The translations under genes were made by a program, and so were the position numbers. The notes beneath the pieces were generated by a model. The model was given only the letters and a program-made list of their open reading frames with translations, did not search any database and was not told the origin of the DNA. Positions 36,041 through 44,645 of a DNA stretch of 64,000 bases are shown here, one piece after another (the stretch's first letter is position 1; every line of letters begins with the position of its first letter). Source of the stretch: Aquimarina muelleri DSM 19832 (GTDB taxonomy: Bacteria; Bacteroidota; Bacteroidia; Flavobacteriales; Flavobacteriaceae); assembly GCF_000430665.1 (NCBI RefSeq), contig NZ_AUML01000033.1, positions 1-64,000 of the forward strand, read 5' to 3'.

Positions 36041-36645
36041 ATAACACAAATTTCTCCTTATTTAATGTAACACTTCCTGTAGGATCAATAATAGCTTTTG
36101 CAGGAAATGTATCAAGTTATATAAACCCAAATCAAAGTACTAGTCCGCCAACAACACAGCCAATAGAATCTTTTGGTTGGATGCTATGCGATGGATCTTC
36201 TTTAAACGCTAGTGAGTATCTAGAATTATACAGTGCATTAGGTAATCTTTATGGCAGTTCTGGTTCAGGGAAAGATATGCAGTTCAATCTCCCAGATTTA
36301 AGAGGGCAGTTTTTAAGAGGTATTGGCACAGAAGAGGCATGTATTGAAGATCGTACAGCTGCATCAGGGGGAACTAAAAATGGCATTGGGTCAACGCAAA
36401 GTGATGCTTTACAAACACATCAACATGTGTATACAGAACCAACAGGATCACCTGCTCCTGGAAATAATGGCGAGGGTACCGCTACTGTAAATACTAATGC
36501 ATATACAGGAGTTCCTACTAGCAAAACAAACCCTTCTTCGATAAAAGTAAGCCAATACGAAACAAGACCAGTCAATACTTTTGTTAATTATTTAATCAAG
36601 TATACCTACAAGCTACCAAGATTTAATCATACGCCTGAGGTATAA
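36037..36645 (+). CDS. Phage-tail-collar (MdpB-like) protein
   Basis: 202 residues. The start at 36037 is chosen because ATG overlaps the previous stop (ATGA) and the product begins MNNTNFSLFNVTLPVGSI; an earlier in-frame ATG at 35968 would lie inside the upstream gene. The collar domain (PF07484) is clear: LPVGSIIAFAG, GWMLCDGSSLN and FNLPDLRGQFLRG (about 13-98). The rest is a His/Gly/Ser/Thr-rich tail with a conserved ETRPVNTFVNYLIK. Such proteins occur at phage tail tips and in the microcystin-dependent MdpB group of unknown function. Confidence 0.85.
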   Translation: MNNTNFSLFNVTLPVGSIIAFAGNVSSYINPNQSTSPPTTQPIESFGWMLCDGSSLNASEYLELYSALGNLYGSSGSGKDMQFNLPDLRGQFLRGIGTEEACIEDRTAASGGTKNGIGSTQSDALQTHQHVYTEPTGSPAPGNNGEGTATVNTNAYTGVPTSKTNPSSIKVSQYETRPVNTFVNYLIKYTYKLPRFNHTPEV

Positions 36646-36664
36646 TAATTAATGACACAAAAAT

Positions 36665-38890
36665 ATGAAACCAATCAAGAATATTTTCATGTGTCTAGTT
36701 CATGAAAATCAAGACTGTATTGTTGATTTAGTTAGGAATTTAAAATATTTAGATTCTACATCCATTATTCTATTATACAACGGAGGAACAAATAAAGATC
36801 TATTTAAACACTTTCCTTTTGAAAAATATGGAGTAATAATTCATCCTAACCCAAAACCATTACAATGGGGATGGCTACATGATTTTGCTATAGACTGTAT
36901 GGAGTATGCGATCAATAACTTAGAATTTGATACAATCACTGTGGTTGACTCTGATCAGCTCGCTTGTGGTAGAAATTACACAGCTTTTATTACAGAAACA
37001 TTTCGTCGTAACTCAAATTTAGGGATGTTAGGGTTGGTGCCTTCTAGGATTCTAAGTGATACAAAGATAGACCCTGCAATAACAGCATATCAAGAAAAAG
37101 AATTATGGCAACCTTTTTTAGATCAATTGCCTAACGGAAAAGAAGCCTTCTTGCATTGGACATTTTGGCCATCTACAGTGTTTACCTACAAAGCAGCAGT
37201 AGGTTTAGTAGATCTTTTTAGGACAAATGTACAATTACAAAAAATTCTTACTAAAACAAAAATTTGGGCAAGTGAAGAAATAATATTACCTACTTTAACC
37301 ATTGCTCTAGGGTTTTCTATAATAAAAAACCCGTGTACATACGACTTGGTAAAATATAAGGAAGTCTATACTAAAGAGAGTATCCAGAAAGCTATAGATG
37401 ATAAAAAATCATTTTGGATTCATCCTGTATTAAGAAATATAAAAGATAGGAATAGAGCTTATATAAGAACGTATTATAAAAACTATGTTTTTTCGCATCC
37501 AAAAGAATTTTCTGAAGAGATATTTCAATTGATGAAAAATATTTACCCTAAAATAAATCATATTGAAGGGTGGCTTGACAACGATGAATTCGAATTATTA
37601 GTAGAACTAACTTTTCAAAAAGCTACAAATAAAAAAAATGCTGTCTTTGTCGAAATAGGTAGTTATTGTGGCAAAGCTACTTCGGTTATAGCATTAGTGA
37701 CTAAACATGTTAATAATCAATCAAAAATTATTGCTATAGACGATTTTACTGGAAGATTAGGAGCAGAGGATACTACTATTGATAAATATCCACCTTCTTA
37801 TGATAAAATGAAATTTACTCTTAATAATTTACAATTGCTAGAGGAGGTTAATATGATTAAACAAACGCCGTTTTTAGTTTGTCTTGAGGAAAAAATAGAT
37901 TTTATATTACTAGATGGATTGCATGATTATACAAATGTAGCACGTGATTTTTATCATTTTGAGAAAAACTTCAAAGAAGACACTCTTATACTTTTTCATG
38001 ATTATTGTTTAGATTTCCCAGGAGTTATATCTTTTGTAAAAGAATTAATTAATGATAATGCATATCAAATAGTCAAGTATAGCTCCTCATTAATAGCCTT
38101 GCAAAAAAGGACAGCTACTGTTTGTGATGATAACCAAACTAATGTAAAAAATCATATAAATTTAAAAACAATAAAAGAAGAATTCCCTTTGGTAAGCTGT
38201 ATAATGCCTACGTATAATCGCTCTGAGTTTATAAAATATGCTATTCATCAATTTTTGGAACAAAATTATCCAAATAAAGAATTAATCATATTAGATGATA
38301 GTGAGAAAACAATTGCATCCTTAATCCCAGATAATTTTCAGATTAAATATGTGTACCTTCAAGAAAAATTAGATATAGGTAGTAAAAGAAATAAAGCTTG
38401 TGAAATGAGTAAAGGAGAGTTTATTATTCATTTAGATGATGACGATTTTTATGCTTCAGATTGGATAGAAAAGCAACTTTCCTTTCTGATAAATAATGAA
38501 TTAGAAATCACAGGACTAAGTACTCCATTGTTTTATGATAAATCAACTTCAACCTGTTGGCAATATAATTACCCTGCCAGCAACAAACCATGGGTTTATG
38601 GAGCTACATTATGTTACACAAAGAAAATATGGGAATCTAATCCTTTTCCTGTCATGAATTGTGGTGAAGATAATGCTTTTGTTTGGGCTAAATGTGTTAA
38701 GAAAATACTGCCAAACAATACAGTCAAGGCATATATAGGACAAATACATCGTAAAAACACAAGTCCAAAACAAATAAATAATGATCGTTGGAGTAAGTTA
38801 GAAAAAGAAGATATAAGTCGAATTCTAACAAACCATTCTATAAAATCTATTCCTATTTTTTCTAATTTTGAAAATAAAAACAAAGATTAA
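36665..38890 (+). CDS. Glycosyltransferase-methyltransferase-glycosyltransferase fusion
   Basis: 741 residues in three parts. The N-terminal ~280 residues resemble a glycosyltransferase with a DSD motif at 95-97 (VVDSDQ) and a WFPS-like segment near 168. The middle (about 325-470) is a SAM-dependent methyltransferase of the Methyltransf_24 kind, with VEIGSYCGKAT (329-339) and LLDGLHDYTNVARDF. The C-terminal ~240 residues are a family 2 glycosyltransferase with VSCIMPTYNR (510-519) and HLDDDDFYASDW (589-600). No signal peptide, so it acts in the cytoplasm. It follows the collar gene by 19 bases and may modify the locus products. Confidence 0.8.
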   Translation: MKPIKNIFMCLVHENQDCIVDLVRNLKYLDSTSIILLYNGGTNKDLFKHFPFEKYGVIIHPNPKPLQWGWLHDFAIDCMEYAINNLEFDTITVVDSDQLACGRNYTAFITETFRRNSNLGMLGLVPSRILSDTKIDPAITAYQEKELWQPFLDQLPNGKEAFLHWTFWPSTVFTYKAAVGLVDLFRTNVQLQKILTKTKIWASEEIILPTLTIALGFSIIKNPCTYDLVKYKEVYTKESIQKAIDDKKSFWIHPVLRNIKDRNRAYIRTYYKNYVFSHPKEFSEEIFQLMKNIYPKINHIEGWLDNDEFELLVELTFQKATNKKNAVFVEIGSYCGKATSVIALVTKHVNNQSKIIAIDDFTGRLGAEDTTIDKYPPSYDKMKFTLNNLQLLEEVNMIKQTPFLVCLEEKIDFILLDGLHDYTNVARDFYHFEKNFKEDTLILFHDYCLDFPGVISFVKELINDNAYQIVKYSSSLIALQKRTATVCDDNQTNVKNHINLKTIKEEFPLVSCIMPTYNRSEFIKYAIHQFLEQNYPNKELIILDDSEKTIASLIPDNFQIKYVYLQEKLDIGSKRNKACEMSKGEFIIHLDDDDFYASDWIEKQLSFLINNELEITGLSTPLFYDKSTSTCWQYNYPASNKPWVYGATLCYTKKIWESNPFPVMNCGEDNAFVWAKCVKKILPNNTVKAYIGQIHRKNTSPKQINNDRWSKLEKEDISRILTNHSIKSIPIFSNFENKNKD

Positions 38891-39001
38891 GATATAGCCA
38901 GATTTAAGATTTTAGAGTTCAAGGAATATTTGTTTTATTTATGCAAATCTTATTCAAACTTATCTCGCTTTCAAAAAAGTAAAATTGGTATAAAAAAAAT
39001 C

Positions 39002-39577
39002 ATGAGTACAACAGAATACATAGAGGGGATTCATAAACAATTTACATATTACAAATCTCTGGGAGATAAAACCATAGAGCAAATCCCTGAAGAAAAACTT
39101 TTTTGGCAATACAATATAGATAGTAACAGTATTGCAATACTTATAAAACATTTGTGGGGAAATATGAAATCCAGATGGACAGATTTTTTAACTACCGATG
39201 GAGAAAAAGAATGGAGACATCGAGATACCGAATTTGATGATGATATAAAAACCAAAGAAGAACTTTTAAATAAGTGGGAAGATGGTTGGCTATGTCTCTT
39301 TACTGCATTAGAAAGCATAGACAAAAATAATTTTAATCAACCCATATATATTCGAAATATAGAACATACCATTACCGAAGCAATCAACAGGCAATTGGCT
39401 CATTACTCATATCATGTAGGTCAAATTGTGTTTTTAGGAAAAATGATTGTAGGAGAACAATGGCAAAGCTTATCTATCCCAAAAGGAAAATCTATCACCT
39501 ATAACGAAAAACGTTTTTCTGCGCCTAAGCATAAAGCTCATTATACCGATAAGCTTATCGATAACGATAAAAATTAA
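39002..39577 (+). CDS. DinB/DUF1572 family protein
   Basis: 191 residues from the chosen ATG at 39002 (MSTTEYIEGIH); an earlier in-frame ATG at 38930 would add 24 unconserved residues. The DinB-like four-helix bundle shows the DUF1572 pattern: LIKHLWGNMKSRW near 47-59 and QLAHYSYHVGQIVFLGKM near 135-152, with metal-type His residues. Members are probably metal-dependent thiol-using enzymes of unknown substrate. It lies 111 bases after the glycosyltransferase gene and may be independent of the locus. Confidence 0.82.
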   Translation: MSTTEYIEGIHKQFTYYKSLGDKTIEQIPEEKLFWQYNIDSNSIAILIKHLWGNMKSRWTDFLTTDGEKEWRHRDTEFDDDIKTKEELLNKWEDGWLCLFTALESIDKNNFNQPIYIRNIEHTITEAINRQLAHYSYHVGQIVFLGKMIVGEQWQSLSIPKGKSITYNEKRFSAPKHKAHYTDKLIDNDKN

Positions 39578-39667
39578 AAAAAATGAATTTTTAAAATAGT
39601 CAATAACTCGTTAGAGTTTGTTAATAACTATGGTTTTATGCATGCCAAAACACAAATAGATTACAAT

Positions 39668-39675
39668 TATATTTG
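39668..39675 (+). promoter_or_regulatory. Candidate housekeeping -7 box upstream of dnaN
   Basis: TATATTTG fits TAnnTTTG. It lies 140 bases before the dnaN ATG, leaving a leader with two hairpins: AAGCGTTT/AAAACGCTT at about 39725-39751 and TTCTGATT/ATCAGAA at about 39752-39770. A TTTGCG/CGCAAA hairpin overlaps the box. Confidence 0.35.
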
Positions 39676-39814
39676 CGTTGAACTATGCGCAAACAGTAAT
39701 ATATGTGTATAAATAAGCCATAACGAAGCGTTTGTATTAACCAAAACGCTTATTCTGATTAAAATCAGAAAATTGGCTAATTACATCTGACAATAAAAAA
39801 TAATAAAAAAATAG

Positions 39815-40933
39815 ATGAAATTTATAGTATCCAGTTCTTACTTATTAAAACAGCTACAAGTATTAGGAGGAGTAATTAGTAATAGTAATACATTACCAAT
39901 TTTAGATAACTTTTTATTCGAATTAGATAATAACGCATTAACAGTTTCTGCCTCTGATCTAGAAACGACTATGTCGGCTAAATTAGAAGTAGAATCTTCT
40001 GACCAAGGAACTATCGCAGTACCTGCAAAACTATTGTTAGAAACCCTTAAAACCTTTCCTGAGCAACCATTAACTTTTGTTTCTGCAAATAATAATACTG
40101 TAGAAATAAGCTCTAATCATGGTAAATATGCTCTAGCCTATGCAGATGGAGAAGAGTTTCCTAAAGCAGTAGAGTTAGAAGATCCTAGTGCTACTAATAT
40201 TTTAGGAGATGTATTGGCAACCGCAGTCAGTAAAACCATTTTTGCTACAGGTAATGATGATTTGAGACCTGTAATGAGCGGGGTGTTTTTTCAGTTTTCT
40301 ACAGAGGGATTAACTTTTGTAGCAACCGATGCGCATAAGCTTGTAAAATATACAAGAGAAGATATTAGCGCTTCTCAATCTGCCGAGTTTATTATGCCTA
40401 AAAAACCTTTAAACTTACTTAAAGGAATTTTGGCAGGAAGCGATAGCGAAGTATTGATCGAATATAACGAGTCTAATGCTAAATTTACTTTTGACGAAAC
40501 ACAATTAATCTGTAGATTAATAGATGGTAAATACCCTAATTATGAAGCTGTAATACCAAAAGAAAATCCAAATAAATTAACGATTGCTCGTACACAGTTC
40601 TTAAACTCTGTGCGCAGAGTATCTATTTTTTCGAATAAGACAACGCATCAAATTAGATTAAAAATAGCAGGAGCAGAACTCAATATCTCTGCAGAAGATA
40701 TTGATTATTCTAATAAAGCAGAAGAACGATTAACATGTGATTACCAAGGAGACGATATGCAAATAGGCTTTAATTCTCGTTTTTTAAGTGAAATGTTGAA
40801 TAATTTAAATGCAGATGAGGTCCAATTAGAAATGTCTTTACCAAATAGAGCAGGAATTCTTACTCCAATAGATGGGTTAGATGAAGGAGAGCATGTTACT
40901 ATGTTAGTAATGCCTGTAATGCTAAATAGTTAG
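39815..40933 (+). CDS. dnaN: DNA polymerase III subunit beta (sliding clamp)
   Basis: 372 residues, normal for the family. Three clamp domains are recognisable: SSSYLLKQLQVLGGVISNSNTLPILDN at the N-terminus, the central FATGNDDLRPVMSGVFFQF and VATDAHKLVKY, and the third domain ending with the typical LVMPVML. The clamp is a dimer that tethers DNA polymerase. Unlike in many bacteria it is not next to dnaA; its neighbours are a DinB-like gene and a GlcG-like gene. Confidence 0.97.
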   Translation: MKFIVSSSYLLKQLQVLGGVISNSNTLPILDNFLFELDNNALTVSASDLETTMSAKLEVESSDQGTIAVPAKLLLETLKTFPEQPLTFVSANNNTVEISSNHGKYALAYADGEEFPKAVELEDPSATNILGDVLATAVSKTIFATGNDDLRPVMSGVFFQFSTEGLTFVATDAHKLVKYTREDISASQSAEFIMPKKPLNLLKGILAGSDSEVLIEYNESNAKFTFDETQLICRLIDGKYPNYEAVIPKENPNKLTIARTQFLNSVRRVSIFSNKTTHQIRLKIAGAELNISAEDIDYSNKAEERLTCDYQGDDMQIGFNSRFLSEMLNNLNADEVQLEMSLPNRAGILTPIDGLDEGEHVTMLVMPVMLNS

Positions 40934-40943
40934 AGTATTTTAA

Positions 40944-41010
40944 TCAATAGTCTATAAGCAGTTCTCGAGGTCTATTTCTGAAAATACACTTTGCCTTCGA
41001 AATAAGAGCT
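40944..41010 (-). repeat. Dispersed palindromic repeat, diverged fragment G
   Basis: A degraded copy in reverse orientation: TTAATCAATAG, then TTCTCGAGG, TTTCTGAAAATAC and CTTTGCCTTCGAA in the order and spacing of copy D. Several substitutions and the missing right end mark it as an old copy. Confidence 0.5.
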
Positions 41011-41040
41011 TTGAAAAATTTTTCTTCCAATAAAGGATGT

Positions 41041-41075
41041 AATCCAATCATAGTAATATGGTTGGATTTTTTATA
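41041..41075 (+). terminator. Terminator after dnaN
   Basis: AATCCAATCAT pairs with ATGGTTGGATT (one G-T pair), followed by TTTTTT. It lies about 110 bases beyond the dnaN stop and before the GlcG-like gene. Confidence 0.65.
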
Positions 41076-41150
41076 TACTTTTATAAGTATTAGATCTGTA
41101 ATTAACTATTTAGTTCTATTTTTAAACTTTAATTATCATAAACACATCTC

Positions 41151-41561
41151 ATGAACATTACTCTAGAACAAGCAGAAAAAATTATTGATACAGCAAAAGA
41201 AAAAGCAATTAGCATAAACACAAAGATGAATATTGCAGTTGTAGACTCTGGCGCAAACCTTATTGCTTTTGTAAGAATGGATCAAGCATGGCTAGGATCT
41301 ACGGATATTTCTATTAAGAAAGCAAAAACAGCGATCTTTTTTGGAATGAAAACAGGGTCTATTGGAGAACTTTCTCAACCAGGCGGGCCTTTATTTAATA
41401 TAGAACACTCTAATGGTGGGTTAATATCTTTTCCAGGAGGAATACCTATTAAAGATGAATCTGGAAAAATAGTTGGAGCTATTGGTGTAAGCGGAAGCAG
41501 TGTAGAAAACGATCATGAAGTTGCAGCAGCAGGTGTAGCAGCATTAAGTGTGTTTGCTTAA
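41151..41561 (+). CDS. GlcG/HbpS family heme-binding-type protein
   Basis: 136 residues, no signal peptide, matching the Haem_degrading (DUF336) family: [34 protein letters not shown]-type [18 protein letters not shown] and [17 protein letters not shown]. Family members include HbpS, which degrades heme, and GlcG of glycolate loci, whose role is uncertain. Length is normal. It is a stand-alone gene with its own terminator. Confidence 0.9.
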   Translation: MNITLEQAEKIIDTAKEKAISINTKMNIAVVDSGANLIAFVRMDQAWLGSTDISIKKAKTAIFFGMKTGSIGELSQPGGPLFNIEHSNGGLISFPGGIPIKDESGKIVGAIGVSGSSVENDHEVAAAGVAALSVFA

Positions 41562-41574
41562 TATTATTTATCCC

Positions 41575-41610
41575 ACCGGTTGTAAAGAAATAAGACAACC
41601 GGTATTTTTT
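41575..41610. terminator. Terminator after GlcG-like gene
   Basis: ACCGGTTGT (41575-41583) pairs perfectly with ACAACCGGT (41595-41603), followed by ATTTTTT. It is 14 bases after the stop codon. Confidence 0.8.
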
Positions 41611-41689
41611 ATATATAGAAGTATATCAAAAAAAATTAAGTTATATACGTTCATTTACCAAAGAAATTTCTTTAAAAACTAATAAAACT

Positions 41690-41788
41690 TTAATCCATAT
41701 CGTGGAATTTAATTTTCCGATGCTTGCCTCAAAAACAAAATATATTTTCAGAAGCACACCTCGTGAGATTGACTGTGTATTTTTGATT
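41690..41788 (+). repeat. Dispersed palindromic repeat, copy E
   Basis: Left TTAATCCATATCGTGGAATT, centre TTGCCTCAAAAACAAAATAT and TATTTTCAGAAG, right CACCTCGTGAG, then a diverged end (GTGTATTTTTGATT). It lies between the GlcG-like gene and the end of the cob operon. Confidence 0.85.
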
Positions 41789-41801
41789 TATATGGTTTTA
41801 A

Positions 41802-42341
41802 CTATATTTTTTTAGGAAGGGTTGGTATGACAATTACATCTCCGTATCCTATTTTAATTGTAAAAGAATCTTTTAGTTCAATTTTTCGGATATGAGCAAG
41901 TAGAGCTCTCATTGGCCCTGCATGGGTAACAACAACTATTTTTTCTTCAGGACCTATATGTAAAGAGTTGTAAAAATTTAAAATTCTGTCCTGTAGCATT
42001 ACATAGGATTCGCCATTAGGTACTTGTGTGGTAACAAAACTTTTCATCCAAGGGTTTAGTTGGGTTGTAGGGATATCATCCCAAGCCTGTAGCTCCCAAT
42101 CCCCAAAATCCATTTCTTTAAGTCTGGGATCTGTAGTAAATGGCATATTAAAAGTTTTGGCAAGTAGTTTACATCGTTGTAAAGGACTGCTATATACTCT
42201 GGAGATTTCTGTAACAGGAATTTGTTGGTGTATTTTTTCTACTTCAGAAGCAAAGGAATTGGTGATTCCAATATCACTTTGTCCGTAACAAATTCCTTTT
42301 TCGATATTTGGGGAGGTATGTCTTACCAGATATATTTCCAT
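41802..42341 (-). CDS. cobC: Alpha-ribazole phosphatase
   Basis: 179 residues, histidine phosphatase superfamily: the RHG-type motif is RHT at residues 7-9 (LVRHTSP) with catalytic His8, then RVYSSPLQRC, and the second His in VVTHAGPMRAL. In cobalamin assembly CobC removes phosphate from alpha-ribazole-5-phosphate or adenosylcobalamin phosphate. It is last in the cob operon and its first 19 bases overlap the cobS gene. The position next to cobS and cobT supports the assignment over a general phosphoglycerate mutase. Confidence 0.88.
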   Translation of the reverse strand: MEIYLVRHTSPNIEKGICYGQSDIGITNSFASEVEKIHQQIPVTEISRVYSSPLQRCKLLAKTFNMPFTTDPRLKEMDFGDWELQAWDDIPTTQLNPWMKSFVTTQVPNGESYVMLQDRILNFYNSLHIGPEEKIVVVTHAGPMRALLAHIRKIELKDSFTIKIGYGDVIVIPTLPKKI

Positions 42342-43087
42342 AATGCGATACTAGTAAGATAAAATACTACTTCACTTAATTGTTGTACTGCCCCTGCACA
42401 GTCTCCTGTTTGCCCTCCAATCCATTTTTTAAATTTATGAGCTAAAAACATTTTGGAGATATACATGGGTATTAAAGTAAGAAAAACCCACGGGTTTTTA
42501 AATAATAATAAAGGAGCAATACCAAAGATTGCACTTATACAAACAGAAGAAAAACGGATACTTTTTGCCGCAGGTTTTGCTTTGCTATCCTCTGTATCTC
42601 TTACATAAGGATGTGTATAAATAAGAGTGGTAGCTATAAAACGACTTAGGCTATGTCCTGCAATTAACAACAATGGGATATAGTATAGTTCGGTTTGTCT
42701 TAATGCTGCAAATTTAATGGCTAATAAAAGTAGGATTCCTATAGTACCATAAGTGCCAAGTCGGGAATCCTTCATAATCAAAAGAATTTTTTCTTTAGAC
42801 CAACCCCCTCCAAAGCCATCACATACATCTGCAAAACCATCTTCGTGAAATGCTCCTGTAGCATAAATGGTAGCAAACATAGATAGTAATAAAGAAATTT
42901 CAGTAGAGAAAAGAAAAGAAGTTCCATAATAAACGATAGCTCCTATACCTCCAACAATAATTCCTACTAACGAAAAGTATTTGGAACTAAGCCTTAGATA
43001 CTCGGGGTCATGATTTACCCATTTTGGACAAGGTATACGGGTAAAAAACAGTAATGCCGTAAAGAATATATGAATCTCTTTTTTCAT
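42323..43087 (-). CDS. cobS: Adenosylcobinamide-GDP ribazoletransferase (cobalamin synthase)
   Basis: 254 residues, integral membrane protein. It has the CobS pattern: LLFFTRIPCP near 13-22, and the Asp-rich HEDGFADVCDGFGGG (about 80-94) that binds the metal-nucleotide substrate, then RLGTYGTIGI. It joins alpha-ribazole to adenosylcobinamide-GDP at the membrane. It overlaps cobC by 19 bases and is 21 bases from the small membrane protein gene upstream. Confidence 0.95.
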   Translation of the reverse strand: MKKEIHIFFTALLFFTRIPCPKWVNHDPEYLRLSSKYFSLVGIIVGGIGAIVYYGTSFLFSTEISLLLSMFATIYATGAFHEDGFADVCDGFGGGWSKEKILLIMKDSRLGTYGTIGILLLLAIKFAALRQTELYYIPLLLIAGHSLSRFIATTLIYTHPYVRDTEDSKAKPAAKSIRFSSVCISAIFGIAPLLLFKNPWVFLTLIPMYISKMFLAHKFKKWIGGQTGDCAGAVQQLSEVVFYLTSIALWKYIW

Positions 43088-43108
43088 GTGTTTACTCTAA
43101 TAATTTGA

Positions 43109-43444
43109 TTAAAAACTAATATCCAAACCAGAATTTTTTAGCATATATTTCCAAAAAGGAATAAAGGAACAAACCATAAGTAGTATAGCCAAAAGTATTC
43201 CTATAATTGCAATTTTGTTTTTCTTCAAAAAAGAGATAATACCAAAGTAAAGGCTTAATAGTCCCATGCAAAGCGTTATGATTTTTAAAGTTTTGCCAAA
43301 TGCAAAGATAGTAGGAGTAAACTCTGAAACGTTTTGTGATTGCGCCAACCCATCTAAAAATCTATGATATAAATCCATATTAGATGTATATAAAAAATAG
43401 AAACCTATACAGGCTATACCTATAGATAAAACTCCTTTTTTCAT
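43109..43444 (-). CDS. Small membrane protein inside the cob operon
   Basis: 111 residues with three hydrophobic segments (about 3-20, 49-69 and 74-95) and no recognised family. It lies between cobT (112 bases) and cobS (21 bases) on the same strand. It might assist the membrane steps done by CobS, or be a bystander. Its C-terminus is FWKYMLKNSGLDISF. Confidence 0.6.
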   Translation of the reverse strand: MKKGVLSIGIACIGFYFLYTSNMDLYHRFLDGLAQSQNVSEFTPTIFAFGKTLKIITLCMGLLSLYFGIISFLKKNKIAIIGILLAILLMVCSFIPFWKYMLKNSGLDISF

Positions 43445-43519
43445 TAGTTAATTTTGTGGACTTTTTATATTGATTATTTTTTTATAAATATGTTTTCCAT
43501 AACCAGAATTCATATTTTT

Positions 43520-43564
43520 CACTACTCACTACTCACTACTCACTACTCACTACTCACTACTCAC
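43520..43564. repeat. Heptanucleotide tandem repeat (CACTACT) at the cobT 3' end
   Basis: About 6.4 exact copies of CACTACT (43520-43564). The cobT stop codon (43557-43559 on the + strand) lies inside the array. In the cobT direction stop triplets (TAG, TGA) recur every few codons in all frames, so changes in copy number would barely alter the protein. Confidence 0.9.
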
Positions 43565-44594
43565 TTCCAGAAATCCCAGCACTCTCAAAACTTGCCATGT
43601 TGTTCATAAAGTTTATAGCAGATTCTATAATTGGATAAGCGACTGCAACTCCTGTGCCTTCTCCTAAACGCATACCTAAATTAATAAGTGGTTTTTGACC
43701 TAAAAAATCTAACATTTTTTGATGTCCTTGCTCTTCAGAAGCATGTGCAAAGATACAATAGTCCAATACTTTGTTATCTATTGCGTGCGCAACTAATAAA
43801 GCAGCAGTAACAATAAAACCATCTATTAAAATTGTCATTTTAAGCTCTGCGGATTTTAAAATAGCACCTGTAATCATAGCAATTTCAAACCCGCCAAAAG
43901 TAGCTAACGCTTCTAATGGAGACGCAGGAGTATAGGTGTCAAATACTTTAGATAAGATAGATTTTTTGACAGTAATAGCTTCTGTCTGTAATCCTGTGCC
44001 TGATCCTACACACTCTGCAACGGTATTTTTTGTAAAATATGCCATGAGTAAAGAAGCAGATGAGGTGTTGCCAATTCCCATTTCACCAAAACCAATAATG
44101 TTACAACCATTGTTATAAGTTTCTGTAACTAGATGTGCTCCCTTTTTTATAGAAGTAGCACATTGTTTTTGAGTCATGGCAGGAGTATCTTGATAATTTT
44201 TAGTACCATAGCTTATTTTTGCATGTATAATATTTTCAATTTCTTTAAAATCATGATTTACTCCAGCATCTATTATTTTAAGCGCAATGTTATTTTGTTT
44301 GCAAAATACATTAATTGCTGCACCACCATTAATAAAATTATAGACCATTTGGGCAGTTACTTCTTGAGGATAAGGGTTAACTTCTCCTTTTTTAGCAATA
44401 CCGTGATCTCCTGCAAAAACCAAAACAGTAGGTTGTTTTAATTCAGGATTTTCCTTGTTTTGGATCAGACCTATTTGTAGAGCTATTTTTTCTAAAACAC
44501 CTAATGCTCCTACTGGTTTTGTTTTAGTATCAATTTTGGATTGTAATTTTTTTTCTAATATATCATTAGAGATAGACTCTATTGCAAAATTCAT
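43557..44594 (-). CDS. cobT: Nicotinate-nucleotide--dimethylbenzimidazole phosphoribosyltransferase
   Basis: 345 residues, normal length. Motifs: KPVGALGVLE near 27-36, VFAGDHGIAKKGEVNPYP, GEMGIGNTSSAS, and the catalytic Glu region MRLGEGTGVAVAYP near 315-328. It attaches ribose-phosphate to the lower ligand base, making alpha-ribazole-phosphate. The C-terminal end (AGISGSE) runs into the CACTACT repeat array, which supplies the stop. cobU lies 51 bases upstream. Confidence 0.96.
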   Translation of the reverse strand: MNFAIESISNDILEKKLQSKIDTKTKPVGALGVLEKIALQIGLIQNKENPELKQPTVLVFAGDHGIAKKGEVNPYPQEVTAQMVYNFINGGAAINVFCKQNNIALKIIDAGVNHDFKEIENIIHAKISYGTKNYQDTPAMTQKQCATSIKKGAHLVTETYNNGCNIIGFGEMGIGNTSSASLLMAYFTKNTVAECVGSGTGLQTEAITVKKSILSKVFDTYTPASPLEALATFGGFEIAMITGAILKSAELKMTILIDGFIVTAALLVAHAIDNKVLDYCIFAHASEEQGHQKMLDFLGQKPLINLGMRLGEGTGVAVAYPIIESAINFMNNMASFESAGISGSE

Positions 44595-44645
44595 TATAAT
44601 GTTTAAGTTTAAAAATTTATGAAGAATATTGTATGAATGTAAAAA

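Noticed and set aside
29267-38890. Region as an integrated prophage
   Set aside because: Only one phage-type domain (tail collar) is present. No capsid, portal, terminase, tube, sheath, tape measure, lysis or integrase genes and no attachment-site repeats were found.
43520-43564. CRISPR-like array
   Set aside because: The unit is only 7 bases with no spacers, so it is a simple tandem repeat.
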